Origin: Promethearchaeota archaeon | GTDB taxonomy: Archaea; Asgardarchaeota; Lokiarchaeia; Sigyniarchaeales; SOKP01 | Assembly: GCA_019058295.1 (NCBI GenBank) | Contig: JAHPZI010000023.1 | Coordinates: 1 to 64,000 of the forward strand | Direction of reading: 5' to 3' | DNA length: 64,000 nucleotides | In this document: positions 53,984-62,940 of the stretch, piece after piece | Layout of the letters: each line of letters starts with the position of its first letter | Position numbering within the stretch: position 1 is the first letter of the stretch | The notes under the pieces: generated by a model | What the model saw: the letters and a program-made list of their open reading frames with translations, nothing else | The model's database searches: none | What the model was told of the DNA's origin: nothing | Position numbers and translations under genes: made by a program

Positions 53984-54002
53984 AGTTTAATCATCTTTAA
54001 GC

Positions 54003-54018
54003 AATGATATATAATAAA
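54003..54018 (-). promoter_or_regulatory. TATA-box candidate for the MDR dehydrogenase
   Basis: On the minus strand the sequence reads ttattatatatcat, centred near 54011. A start site about 26 bases on would fall within a few bases of ATT 53983, so the transcript may be leaderless. Confidence 0.35.
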
Positions 54019-54062
54019 GAAAAAAAGATATGAATAATTAGTTATAAGATTCTATTATGTAA

Positions 54063-55226
54063 TTATTTCATTTCAACCCATTTTTCAGATTTCAATAGCT
54101 CACATGGAGTGAAATATTTTTTGCCTGTCATCTCTACGAGTTCATTTAAAGTTTCGACTTGTTTGGCGGAATTATTTACATTTGGACCCATTATGCCGGG
54201 CATATTCATTCCTGCCATTAATACTTGATCTATCACTTCCCAACTCGTGGTTACTCCTTCTTCTAAAACTCGGCAACCCTCATTTAACATAATTGCTATG
54301 GGATACCCAAGTTTCATCAATCTAGCTTTTCCAGCAGATCTATCTGGTTTAGGTTGTCCTTGAGACCAATCGTGAAATCCTTGTCCTGTTTTTTTTCCCA
54401 GTTTACCTTCATTAAATAATTGAGTTATAACTTTCCCTGGGGCAAAATCAGGTGAGAGCGTTTTTGAATAATAATTTAGCCCATGATATAATGTATCAAT
54501 ACCTACATAATCTGCTAACACACATGTTGGCATAGGTCCGCGTGTGTCATTATCTAGCGCTTTCCATGAGATTCCTTTCTCCGCACATAAGTCAAATACA
54601 TAATTTTGATAAATTTGAGCAGGAGCAGTCACTCTGTTACAAATAAATCCGGGTCTATCCTTTAATACCTTCGCAATATATCTTTTGCCTTTAAGACAAG
54701 GTAATTTTTCTGCGAACGCAATGGCATTTTCAATACTCTCATCAGAACTCTTATCACCATAGATTACTTCTATTAATCTCATTAAAGGTACAGGATTAAA
54801 AAAATGCATTCCTATACATTTATCTGGTCTATTGGTTGCAGTCGCCATTTCTGTTATGGACATCGTAGAAGTATTTGAGGCAATAATACAATGGGCAGGA
54901 GCATTCTCATCACATGTTTTAAAAACTTGTTTTTTAACGTCCATGTTCTCGACAACAGCCTCAATAATTATATCTGCATCTTTAACTGCGGATGCTATGT
55001 CTGTGGATTTCTTACACTTTGCCATTATATCAGCGGCTGATTCACTTAAGGCACCTTTAGCTTCAAGTTTTTTCATACCTGCTTCTATATTGGCATAACC
55101 AGCATCAACAAATTCGTCTTTAATATCGACTAATGTAACATTTAAGCCAACCATTAAAGAGACTTGTCCAATACCATTGCCCATTTGGCCCGCACCAACT
55201 ACAACAACATTTTTAATATCAACCAT
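54063..55226 (-). CDS. 3-hydroxyacyl-CoA dehydrogenase, two-domain
   Basis: 387 residues: NAD-binding domain with VVVGAGQMGNGIGQ, DADIIIEAVVENMDVKKQVF and SNTSTMSITEMA; catalytic GMHFFNPVPLMRLIEVI with the general-base His; then the dimerisation domain (from FICNRVTAPAQ, ending in LGKKTGQGFHDW), with an extra ~90-residue C-terminal helical extension. It oxidises 3-hydroxyacyl-CoA with NAD+ in beta-oxidation or butyrate-type pathways. I prefer ATG 55226 over TTG 55235. It is one of three 3HCDH-family genes in 7 kb. Confidence 0.92.
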   Translation of the reverse strand: MVDIKNVVVVGAGQMGNGIGQVSLMVGLNVTLVDIKDEFVDAGYANIEAGMKKLEAKGALSESAADIMAKCKKSTDIASAVKDADIIIEAVVENMDVKKQVFKTCDENAPAHCIIASNTSTMSITEMATATNRPDKCIGMHFFNPVPLMRLIEVIYGDKSSDESIENAIAFAEKLPCLKGKRYIAKVLKDRPGFICNRVTAPAQIYQNYVFDLCAEKGISWKALDNDTRGPMPTCVLADYVGIDTLYHGLNYYSKTLSPDFAPGKVITQLFNEGKLGKKTGQGFHDWSQGQPKPDRSAGKARLMKLGYPIAIMLNEGCRVLEEGVTTSWEVIDQVLMAGMNMPGIMGPNVNNSAKQVETLNELVEMTGKKYFTPCELLKSEKWVEMK

Positions 55227-55449
55227 CTTTTTCAATCTCTTTAACTTATTTTAAATCTAAATTGTAAGATAGGATCAATAATTTATTGCTAATTATAATG
55301 TTTAACAATTTGATCGATTTAAAAAAAAGCATTCTTTTATTATCTTTCTCAATAGAATTTCAATGAAAAGTTTTTATGATCTAATAATTTTACTCAATTA
55401 CTTAATCATAAACTAATATGGAAATAAAAAAAAAAGGAAAAGATAAATT

Positions 55450-56484
55450 ATGGTAATTAAAACAAAAATAACTGAAATGTTTGGGATTAAGCACCCCATC
55501 ATTTTAGCGCCGATGGGTCCATTTTACATTACAAAGCTTTGCATCGCGGTAGCTGAAGCCGGGGGTCTTGGCGTTTTAAGCCATACAAACCTCTTTGGGA
55601 AAAGTTCAATTGATGAAATGAAGGAAAATATGTTAGAAGTAATTGAACATACTGATAAACCCTTTGGATTCAATATACGCACAGCTCGTATGCAGCCTGA
55701 CGCAAAAACCCTATGTCGTCAAATTCCAAGGTTTATAGCGAGGAATCCTAAACTCCGGGAACAATGTATCTATGCAATTACGAGTGCTGGAAGCTCAAGA
55801 ATGTTACCTGAAACGAAATCCTTTATAGAGTTAAGAGCCCAAACGAATATCAAACATGTTCATGTATCTCCTGTTGCATGGTTAGCTGAGAAGAGTGTTC
55901 AATCTGGCGTGGACGCAATAGTAGTTACGGGAACTGAAGGTGGAGGTCATCAATCCTATGAAAAAGTATCAACTCTCGTATTGATTCAGGAATTAACAAA
56001 GAAATTCCCTGATTTGCCGATAATAGCGTGCGGAGGTTTCGCAACGGGTGCTGGACTTGCTGCTGCTCTTTCAATGGGCGCTAGTGCAATCGCAATGGGT
56101 TCGAGATTTATCGCAAGTAAGGAAAGTGAATTCAATGATGCATATAAGAACATAGTGCCTCCTGCTAAAAGCGACGATACTGACTTAGTTACAGGATTCC
56201 TTGGCCCTATTAGGTTGTGGAAGAATAATTATTGCAAGAGTCATGGATTAGTCGCAAGTAAAGAAGAAAAATTAGCAGAAGAATCTTCTTTTTCATTAGA
56301 AGATATCATAGAAGATGGTAAACACTACGAAATGATTTACGATGGCAATATTGATGACGGAGCTGTATTGTTAGGGCAATCTATTGGGCTTATAGATAGT
56401 ATCGATAGTGTCAAGGATATTATTGATAGTATTATCGCAGGTGCTGAGAAAAACCTAAAAAGAGCAACATCATTAATCCAGTAA
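55450..56484 (+). CDS. Nitronate monooxygenase / FabK-like FMN TIM-barrel enzyme
   Basis: 344 residues. IKHPIILAPMGPFYITKLCIAVAEAGGLG is the family's N-terminal strand and FMN contact (given here only as a landmark near residues 14-42). VVTGTEGGGHQ carries the catalytic His, and IIACGGFATGAGLAAALSMG with AIAMGSRFIASKE forms the phosphate site. Relatives oxidise nitronates or act as enoyl reductases. Its position among acyl-CoA enzymes would suit a reductase role, but this is inference. ATG 55450, with GGAAAAGA just upstream as a weak ribosome site. Confidence 0.87.
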   Translation: MVIKTKITEMFGIKHPIILAPMGPFYITKLCIAVAEAGGLGVLSHTNLFGKSSIDEMKENMLEVIEHTDKPFGFNIRTARMQPDAKTLCRQIPRFIARNPKLREQCIYAITSAGSSRMLPETKSFIELRAQTNIKHVHVSPVAWLAEKSVQSGVDAIVVTGTEGGGHQSYEKVSTLVLIQELTKKFPDLPIIACGGFATGAGLAAALSMGASAIAMGSRFIASKESEFNDAYKNIVPPAKSDDTDLVTGFLGPIRLWKNNYCKSHGLVASKEEKLAEESSFSLEDIIEDGKHYEMIYDGNIDDGAVLLGQSIGLIDSIDSVKDIIDSIIAGAEKNLKRATSLIQ

Positions 56485-56622
56485 ATCAATCATTATTCGT
56501 AAATTAAATATAACACCCATATTTTTTTTATTTTTTTAAGGTTTTTTATAGCAATTATAATGATATAAATATAAGGTAAATACTAAATTAAAATAATATA
56601 ATAACACATATTTTGAAAAAAA

Positions 56623-57741
56623 ATGTCCGAAAATATAGATAGAGAATATAAAAAAGCCGCTCAGATAATTAATAGCGCTGGAGGAACACCATTTCCTCTG
56701 ACTGATACTTTAATTGAGATACTTAAACGTCTTGTAAAAGCAGAACACTTAAGTTTTATAAGGGCGTTTAGAAAAAAAAAATCTCAGACTATGGAACAGT
56801 TAAAGGAGTCTAGCGGGTTATCTGAAGAAGAAATTGAGGAAAAAGTAAAAGTTTTAGCAAAAATAGGATTAATTTTTAATCAGCCTAGTAGTCAAGGAGT
56901 TATGGTTTACAGACTTATGCCGTTTGTTAACGTTGGAATCTTTGAATATACGTTTATGAAAGAATTAGAAGATACTCCAGAAAATAGGGAAATAGCTCAA
57001 TTGTTTGGCAAACTAAGAAGGGAAATGAAAGAACGTTTAACTGGAAATTATGATGCACTAGTTTCTTTTCTCAAGAAAATGCCACCTATAGATCGTACAA
57101 TCTCAGTTAGAGAAAACAAAGCTACCGGAAAAGACATTATTATTGATCAAGAAATAGAGGTTGGAGAACAAAAAGTTTTACTTACCCAAACGGTAGAAGA
57201 ATTAATCGAAAAATTCGATGATATTGCAGTAGGACATTGCTTTTGCCGACACCATAAAGATTTATTAGATGATCCATGTAAACAAACTGATTTAAGAGAG
57301 AATTGTTTTACTTTTGGAAAATCAGCACGATTTACTACAGAGCAAGGATTTGCACGAATGGTAAGTAAAAAAGAAGCTTTAGAAATCCTCAAAAAATCAG
57401 AGGAAGATGGATTGGTACATAAAGCATATCATGCAAATTTTGATTTAAAAAGAGATGAAACCAGCATATGTAACTGCTGTAACTGCTGTTGTGGACAAGT
57501 AGGGGGGCCTACAGTGAATTATACAAATTATATTTCTCAAGTGAATCAAGAAATTTGCGTAGGCTGTGGAACTTGTGTCGAACATTGTCATACAAAAGCA
57601 ATGAAATTGAATGATGATGGAAAAGCAGAAAGTACAGAGGATCTTTGTATAGGATGCGGAGTATGTGCTTACTTCTGCCCTGAAAATGCAATATCTCTTA
57701 TTGAAAATCCAAGAAAAGTAGTAATAGCTCCACAAACTTAA
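56623..57741 (+). CDS. Cysteine-rich 4Fe-4S ferredoxin-domain protein with HTH-like N-terminus
   Basis: 372 residues: a helical N-terminal region with a winged-helix look (about 35-110, TMEQLKESSGLSEEEIEEKV), a middle part with HCFCRHH and a second cysteine cluster CNCCNCCC (about 285-292), and two C-terminal 4Fe-4S ferredoxin motifs, CVGCGTCVEHC and CIGCGVCAYFC. This pattern recurs in anaerobic archaea and Deltaproteobacteria with no assigned function. It is likely an electron carrier or Fe-S regulator. ATG 56623; it precedes the beta-keto acid cleavage enzyme by 133 bp. Confidence 0.85.
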   Translation: MSENIDREYKKAAQIINSAGGTPFPLTDTLIEILKRLVKAEHLSFIRAFRKKKSQTMEQLKESSGLSEEEIEEKVKVLAKIGLIFNQPSSQGVMVYRLMPFVNVGIFEYTFMKELEDTPENREIAQLFGKLRREMKERLTGNYDALVSFLKKMPPIDRTISVRENKATGKDIIIDQEIEVGEQKVLLTQTVEELIEKFDDIAVGHCFCRHHKDLLDDPCKQTDLRENCFTFGKSARFTTEQGFARMVSKKEALEILKKSEEDGLVHKAYHANFDLKRDETSICNCCNCCCGQVGGPTVNYTNYISQVNQEICVGCGTCVEHCHTKAMKLNDDGKAESTEDLCIGCGVCAYFCPENAISLIENPRKVVIAPQT

Positions 57742-57874
57742 AATTTTATTTCTTTTTATATTAATTTTTTAATAGAAAAAAGAAAAATAATAACAAAGGA
57801 TATTTTTATTAAAACTATATAGTTCATTATTAAAAAAAATAAAGAAGTAATTATTAATATGAGTAGTGTTTTAA

Positions 57875-58804
57875 GTGAAACCTAATATCCTTACTGATGA
57901 AAAAGTAATTATAACCGTCGCAATTACAGGTGGGGCACATGGGAAATGGGCAAATCCCAATTTACCTATAACTGCAGAAGAACAAGCGAGAGATGCTTTA
58001 GAGTGCTATGAAGCAGGTGCATCGGTATGCCATATCCATGTAAGAGACGATGCGGAATGGGCTACTCCTGATCTAAAATATTATAATAAAACAGTGAATT
58101 TAATTAAAGAAAAGTGTCCAATTATTACTCAAATAGGTAATGGAATTGGCGTTCGTCTAGAATATGGAGTTAAGGTAAGTAAGAAAGGTAAAAGATATGG
58201 TCAAGCTTTTAAATTTGCCACATTAGACGAAAGACTTAATTTATTAAATATGAATCCACAGCCTGATATGTTTACTATAAATGCTGGCACGTTTGAATTT
58301 AGAACAGTTACAAGAGGTATGGGAACCGCATTTATTTTTGATAATCCTTTGGAGTTTAATATAAAGTATATTAAAAGATGTAAAGAACTTGGAGCTGGTA
58401 TAGAAATTGAAGCCTATGATATAAGTCACATAGAGAATATTATGGAGTTAGTTGATTTGGGTGTATTTGAGCAAGATGAAAAGCTTCATTTTAGTCTCGT
58501 ATTAGGAATTCAAGGTGGTGCTCCAGCAACAGTCAATAATTTAATTCATATGGTTGACAGAATACCTGAAGGCTCTACTTGGCAAGTAGTGACAATAAGC
58601 AAATATCACCTTAGAACAACGGTAATTGCTATGTGTATGGGTGGTAATATCAGAACAGGTCTTGAAGATACAATTTATTATCAAAAAGGTGAGCCAGTTA
58701 AAAGCAATGCTCAGCTAGTCAAACGGATGGTTAGAATTGCCCGTGAGCTTGGTAGAGAACCTGCTACTGTTGATGAAGCCAAAGAAATTTTAAATTTAAA
58801 ATAA
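57875..58804 (+). CDS. Beta-keto acid cleavage enzyme (BKACE, DUF849)
   Basis: 309 residues with the BKACE TIM-barrel signature. ITVAITGGAHGKWANPNLPI forms strand one with its catalytic loop, CYEAGASVCHIHVRDD binds the divalent metal through two His, and a distal IEIEAYDISHIENI supplies a conserved Glu. The family cleaves a beta-keto acid with acetyl-CoA to acetoacetate and a new CoA ester; the best-known member is 3-keto-5-aminohexanoate cleavage enzyme of lysine fermentation. No other lysine-fermentation gene is seen here, so the substrate is left open. GTG 57875, with a 3HCDH-type gene 71 bp downstream. Confidence 0.9.
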   Translation: MKPNILTDEKVIITVAITGGAHGKWANPNLPITAEEQARDALECYEAGASVCHIHVRDDAEWATPDLKYYNKTVNLIKEKCPIITQIGNGIGVRLEYGVKVSKKGKRYGQAFKFATLDERLNLLNMNPQPDMFTINAGTFEFRTVTRGMGTAFIFDNPLEFNIKYIKRCKELGAGIEIEAYDISHIENIMELVDLGVFEQDEKLHFSLVLGIQGGAPATVNNLIHMVDRIPEGSTWQVVTISKYHLRTTVIAMCMGGNIRTGLEDTIYYQKGEPVKSNAQLVKRMVRIARELGREPATVDEAKEILNLK

Positions 58805-58875
58805 TATATTTTTCTTATTAATTTTATTATTATCTTGAATATAATGAATTTAGTTTAAATTAATTTATTTAAAAA

Positions 58876-59826
58876 GTGGTAAATTTGAATTTAAGTGAAA
58901 TAAAACGAGTTTTGGTTGTTGGAGCAGGTACGATGGGTCATTCTATCGCACAGGTTTATGCTCAATCTGGAATTGAAGTTGATTTAGTTGACTTAAAGCA
59001 AGAAATACTTGATTCTGCAATTAAAAAAATCAAATTAAATTTAAATCTATTAGCTGAATATGAGCGTGTTCCTCGAGATGAAATTCCTGCTATTATAAAT
59101 CGTATTAATCCCTTAACTAATCTTGAGACAGCAGCGAAAAGAGCAAACCTAATCGTAGAGGCTGTGAGTGAAAATCGTGAAATTAAAAGGAAAGTTTATT
59201 CTCAATTAGATGAATTTTGTTCTGAAGATACGATTTTAGCAAGCAACACATCAGAATTGAATATATTTAACGTTGCTAATATTAAAAATCCTGAAAGATT
59301 AATAATTCAACACTGGTTTAGGCCACCGCACATAATACCTTTAGTTGAAATAGTTGCTGGGCGTAAAACATCTCCAGAAATAATCGATTTATCTTTCAAT
59401 TTGTTGAAGAAACTTGGTAAAACCCCAATCATTTTAAAAAAATTCACAAATGCCTTCATTGTAAATAAAATCCAACAAGCTATCAATTCTGCGGTGTTTG
59501 GTCTTTTAGTGAGAGGAATTGCCACTCCTGAACAGATTGATCTAGCAGTAAAAACTAGTTTCAGTTTACGATTACCTATTGTTGGTGTAGTTCAAAATCT
59601 AGATTTTGTTGGACTCGATGTACTATCAGATGTACTTAAAAATATGGGGTTAGAACTGTCCCTCATTAAAAATAATGTAGAGCAGGGAAATTTTGGAGTA
59701 AAAACATCTAAGGGAATATACGACTATAGTGGGCGTAGTGAGGAAGAAATACTTAGAAAGAAAGACGAAAAGTATCTTAAAATTCTCGATTTTCTTGAAA
59801 AAATAAATGCCTTTGAACCGGTTTAA
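58876..59826 (+). CDS. 3-hydroxyacyl-CoA dehydrogenase-family protein (L-gulonate/carnitine dehydrogenase-like branch)
   Basis: 316 residues with NAD loop VLVVGAGTMGHSIAQ, LIVEAVSENREIKRKVY and SNTSELNIFNVA. The catalytic-His segment reads IQHWFRPPHIIPLVEIV, not the HFFNP of true 3-hydroxyacyl-CoA dehydrogenases. The R-P-P-H-x-x-P-L-V-E pattern is nearer to lambda-crystallin/L-gulonate and carnitine dehydrogenases, which act on free hydroxy acids. That would provide the free beta-keto acid for the BKACE encoded just upstream. GTG 58876; followed 42 bp later by a carrier gene. Confidence 0.87.
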   Translation: MVNLNLSEIKRVLVVGAGTMGHSIAQVYAQSGIEVDLVDLKQEILDSAIKKIKLNLNLLAEYERVPRDEIPAIINRINPLTNLETAAKRANLIVEAVSENREIKRKVYSQLDEFCSEDTILASNTSELNIFNVANIKNPERLIIQHWFRPPHIIPLVEIVAGRKTSPEIIDLSFNLLKKLGKTPIILKKFTNAFIVNKIQQAINSAVFGLLVRGIATPEQIDLAVKTSFSLRLPIVGVVQNLDFVGLDVLSDVLKNMGLELSLIKNNVEQGNFGVKTSKGIYDYSGRSEEEILRKKDEKYLKILDFLEKINAFEPV

Positions 59827-59868
59827 ATATCAATTAAAGTATTTTAAAAAAAAGGATAATGTTAAGAA

Positions 59869-60795
59869 ATGGTTGATGTTAATTATGTCTTTCTTTTATC
59901 TTTGGTTATAATAATCATAGGGTTCATCCTTAAGAAACTGAAAATTATAACAGAAGAGAATGCTAAAGTCATTGCTAAAATAATTTTTAATGTGACATTG
60001 CCAGCGATAATACTAAGTGTAATGAGTACTTTAGAAATCAATATTGCACTTATTTTAATACCAATTATTATGATAGTCTTTAGTCTTGGTGTATTAGTTT
60101 TTGCTCTAATCCTATTTAGAAATATTCCAAGAGAAAGGAAAGGATTAATTTTGATGACCGTCATAGGATTCAATGTCGTTCACCTAGCATTTCCGTTAGT
60201 TCAAGGAATTTGGGGAGAAGAGGGATTTCAATATATTGCTCTTGTTGATATGGGCAATGCTATAACAGTCTTCTTAATCTGTTATTTAATAGCGTCCATA
60301 TTTTCACCAAAAATAGAATCAGAAGGGCTTGAGGTTAATTTTAAATATATAGGTAAAAAATTACTCAAATCTACACCACTCATTGCTTACATTGTCGGGC
60401 TTAGTATAAATTTTTCTGGAGCAACATTACCAGATTTCGTAATGGATCTATTATCAATTCTCGGAAGAGCTAATACTGCGCTAACATTACTTTTATTGGG
60501 GATTTATTTGAATTTTAAGTTTGAAAAGGCAGAATGGGGATTAATTCTTAAGGTTTTAGTTATCCGGTATTCAATTGGATTAGTAGTTGGTTTTATTTTA
60601 TTTTTATATTTACCTTTTAATCTCGTGTATCGAATGATCATATTAATCGCTTTAATTCTGCCAGTCGGATTAGCTACAATTCCTTTTTCCGTTGAGTTCG
60701 ATTATGATGAACGGATAATTAATATGATGGTTACGCTGACAATTATTATTAGTTTTAGCCTTATGTGGATTTTAGTTTTAGTATTAGGCGTTTGA
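59869..60795 (+). CDS. AEC (auxin efflux carrier/MdcF) family transporter
   Basis: 308 residues with about ten transmembrane helices. NVTLPAIILSVMSTL is the AEC N-terminal motif, GFNVVHLAFPLVQGIWGEEG the crossover-helix motif, and LGRANTALTLLLLG the second repeat. Relatives carry carboxylates such as malonate or malate. Its place behind BKACE and the dehydrogenase suggests it imports or exports the organic acid processed by them. ATG 59869 with an AAAGGATAA element upstream. Confidence 0.87.
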   Translation: MVDVNYVFLLSLVIIIIGFILKKLKIITEENAKVIAKIIFNVTLPAIILSVMSTLEINIALILIPIIMIVFSLGVLVFALILFRNIPRERKGLILMTVIGFNVVHLAFPLVQGIWGEEGFQYIALVDMGNAITVFLICYLIASIFSPKIESEGLEVNFKYIGKKLLKSTPLIAYIVGLSINFSGATLPDFVMDLLSILGRANTALTLLLLGIYLNFKFEKAEWGLILKVLVIRYSIGLVVGFILFLYLPFNLVYRMIILIALILPVGLATIPFSVEFDYDERIINMMVTLTIIISFSLMWILVLVLGV

Positions 60796-60804
60796 TAATC
60801 AATA

Positions 60805-61626
60805 TTAATATTTATAAAAGCCTTTCCTTGTTTTCAACCCCAATTCTCCCCTCTCTACCATTTCCTTAAGAGTTTGAGGTGGTTCATCATCAGGATTGCC
60901 ACTTTCTTTGTAATAGGACATTTCAACATCATAAACTACATCAAGACCTATCGCATCCATAAGCTGAAACGGTCCTAAACCCATACCTGTGAATATTTTC
61001 CAAGCAATATCAACAGTTTCAATATCTGCATAACCTCCCTCCCATATCTTTAAACAATCTTTTTTTACAACGTGCCATATTCTATTAAATACAAAACCAA
61101 AGCATTCTTTATTTACCACTAGCGGAGTAGTTTCGATGTCTTCAAGAAATTTCTTACCTTTCTCAAATATAGTATCACTAGTCTTAGTCCCTTTCTGAAT
61201 ATCTACCATCGGTGTGTTCATTGGATGATAAAAATGAAGGTTTAACACTTTATCCTTTCTCTCAACTGCACTTTCTATCTTAGAGACAGGGATCGAGGAG
61301 CTATTCGTGGCTATAATAGCATGGGGGGGAGCTTCTTTATCAATTTGCGAGAATATTTCCTTTTTTAAGTCTAACTTCTCTGGTACTGCCTCAATGATTA
61401 GATCTGCATCTTTAACCGCCTCAGAGAGTGATTCATGAAATGTAACTTCTCCAGATATACCTAGTCTCTTCTTTTTTCTCTCTAGCCTCCTTACGAATTT
61501 ATTTAATCCTTCAGGATTAACATCAAAAAAGCGTATTGTATAGTTTTTTAATGTTATTTTCTCACCAATTAATTTTCCCAGGAATCCAGCTCCAATAATA
61601 GAAACAGTCTTTATTTCATTAACCAT
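60805..61626 (-). CDS. 3-hydroxyacyl-CoA dehydrogenase-like protein, third copy
   Basis: 273 residues: NAD loop VSIIGAGFLGKLIGE, DLIIEAVPEKLDLKKEIF, TNSSSIPVSKIE, and LHFYHPMNTPMVDI, where HFYHP replaces the usual HFFNP. The dimerisation part (GFVFNRIWHVVKKD) ends with GLKTRKGFYKY, the normal 3HCDH end. A good Shine-Dalgarno sequence (AAGGAGA) lies eight bases before ATG 61626, an unusually clear signal for this genome. It is convergent with the AEC gene and divergent from the URO-D-like gene. Confidence 0.9.
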   Translation of the reverse strand: MVNEIKTVSIIGAGFLGKLIGEKITLKNYTIRFFDVNPEGLNKFVRRLERKKKRLGISGEVTFHESLSEAVKDADLIIEAVPEKLDLKKEIFSQIDKEAPPHAIIATNSSSIPVSKIESAVERKDKVLNLHFYHPMNTPMVDIQKGTKTSDTIFEKGKKFLEDIETTPLVVNKECFGFVFNRIWHVVKKDCLKIWEGGYADIETVDIAWKIFTGMGLGPFQLMDAIGLDVVYDVEMSYYKESGNPDDEPPQTLKEMVERGELGLKTRKGFYKY

Positions 61627-61738
61627 AATATATTCTCCTTATCTATTATAAAATATCCTAAAAAATATTTTTTTAATAATAGTTTTTTTAATAATAAATA
61701 CAATATATCTATTATTTTATAAGAATTAATAATAGAAA

Positions 61739-62896
61739 ATGAATAGTATAGAAAGAATATGGGCTGCCTTAAACTTAGAGGAACCAGATAGAATTCCCAC
61801 CCATACCATTAATATTGATGGAAATGTTGCCGATCAATTAATAGGAAAAAAAACTGGAAGATCAATTTTTGAAGTATTTGATGATTTAGAAGAAAAATAC
61901 CCAGATTCTTGGCTTGATGAAGTCAACAACGTCTTGAATGATATTGAAATCGGAGTTTTTGCAAAATCGGTAAGAGCAGGCTATGAATTAGGTTTTGATG
62001 GTGTTGGAATTCAATATATACCATTCATCCTCGAAAGTCAAGAAGAAATGACGGATATTTTTGGCAAACGACATAAAATAAGAAATATAGATGGAAATCC
62101 TTACCCTGACTACTATGGAGGATATATTAAAAACCGAGAAGATTGGGAAGCATATCCTAAACCAGATTTAAAAGAAGAATATAAAAAAGCTAAGAAGTTT
62201 TATAAAGGAGTTCTAAGAAAATGTCGTGATATTAAAAATGATATTTGTATTATAGCGCAAAATGCTTTAACTTCAGTTTTTCCCCCTGTTTGGCAAGGTA
62301 TGGGGATGACAAATTTTGTAATTGCATTAAAAAGAGACCCTAAGCTCATTGAGGAACGTTTTAGATATACAACAGACTTTGTATTGACGGTTTTTAAAGC
62401 ATATGCAGATTGTGGGGCTAAAATTTTTCTAGAAGGTGGTGATATAGCTTATAATAACGGACCATTGATTAATCCTAAATATTTCGACCAATATGTTAAA
62501 CCTTGCCTTCAAGAAGTTGCTGATGCTATACATGATTGGGGCGGAAAATACATATTACATACTGATGGAGATATTACAACTCTTTTGGATTTTATCGTGG
62601 ATTGTAGATTTGATGGCTTACAATGTTTGGAACCTCCACTTGTTGATCTCGATTTAGTTAAGAAAAAAGTGGGTGATAAATTATGTCTCTCAGGAAATAT
62701 TGATACAAGACACGTCTTAGTAAAAGGTACTAAAGAAGAAGTTTATAATGCAGTGAAATATGCTATTAAAAAATTGGCTCCTGGAGGTGGTTTCATGGTA
62801 TCTCCTGCTAATTTTCATCCTGAGATATCAATTGAATGTTTAAAATGGATGATTGAAGCAACTATAAAGTATGGAAAATATCCACTTCAATTATAA
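61739..62896 (+). CDS. URO-D-like (MtaA/CmuA-type) methyltransferase-family protein
   Basis: 385 residues in the uroporphyrinogen-decarboxylase fold. It opens SIERIWAALNLEEPDRIP, the standard opening of MtaA-like proteins, and contains KIFLEGGDIAYNNGPLINP, GGKYILHTDGDITTLLDFIV with the metal-site His, and LCLSGNIDTRHVLVKGTKEE. These relatives usually transfer methyl groups to or from a corrinoid or coenzyme M and not to heme precursors. No corrinoid protein is seen in the window, so the substrate is open. Start ATG 61739. Confidence 0.87.
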   Translation: MNSIERIWAALNLEEPDRIPTHTINIDGNVADQLIGKKTGRSIFEVFDDLEEKYPDSWLDEVNNVLNDIEIGVFAKSVRAGYELGFDGVGIQYIPFILESQEEMTDIFGKRHKIRNIDGNPYPDYYGGYIKNREDWEAYPKPDLKEEYKKAKKFYKGVLRKCRDIKNDICIIAQNALTSVFPPVWQGMGMTNFVIALKRDPKLIEERFRYTTDFVLTVFKAYADCGAKIFLEGGDIAYNNGPLINPKYFDQYVKPCLQEVADAIHDWGGKYILHTDGDITTLLDFIVDCRFDGLQCLEPPLVDLDLVKKKVGDKLCLSGNIDTRHVLVKGTKEEVYNAVKYAIKKLAPGGGFMVSPANFHPEISIECLKWMIEATIKYGKYPLQL

Positions 62897-62940
62897 TTTT
62901 CTATAATTTATTTTAAATAATTGTTATTCTTTATGAAATT

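Noticed and set aside
57859..57885. Tiny open frame (ATG to TAA, eight residues) overlapping the BKACE start
   Set aside because: It could be a leader peptide, but there is no ribosome site, no conservation information and a high chance rate in such DNA.
57875..59826. Carnitine degradation operon (carnitine dehydrogenase plus BKACE)
   Set aside because: The dehydrogenase motif HWFRPPH does not clearly match carnitine dehydrogenase, and no betainyl-CoA thioesterase is nearby. Kept only as one possible logic.
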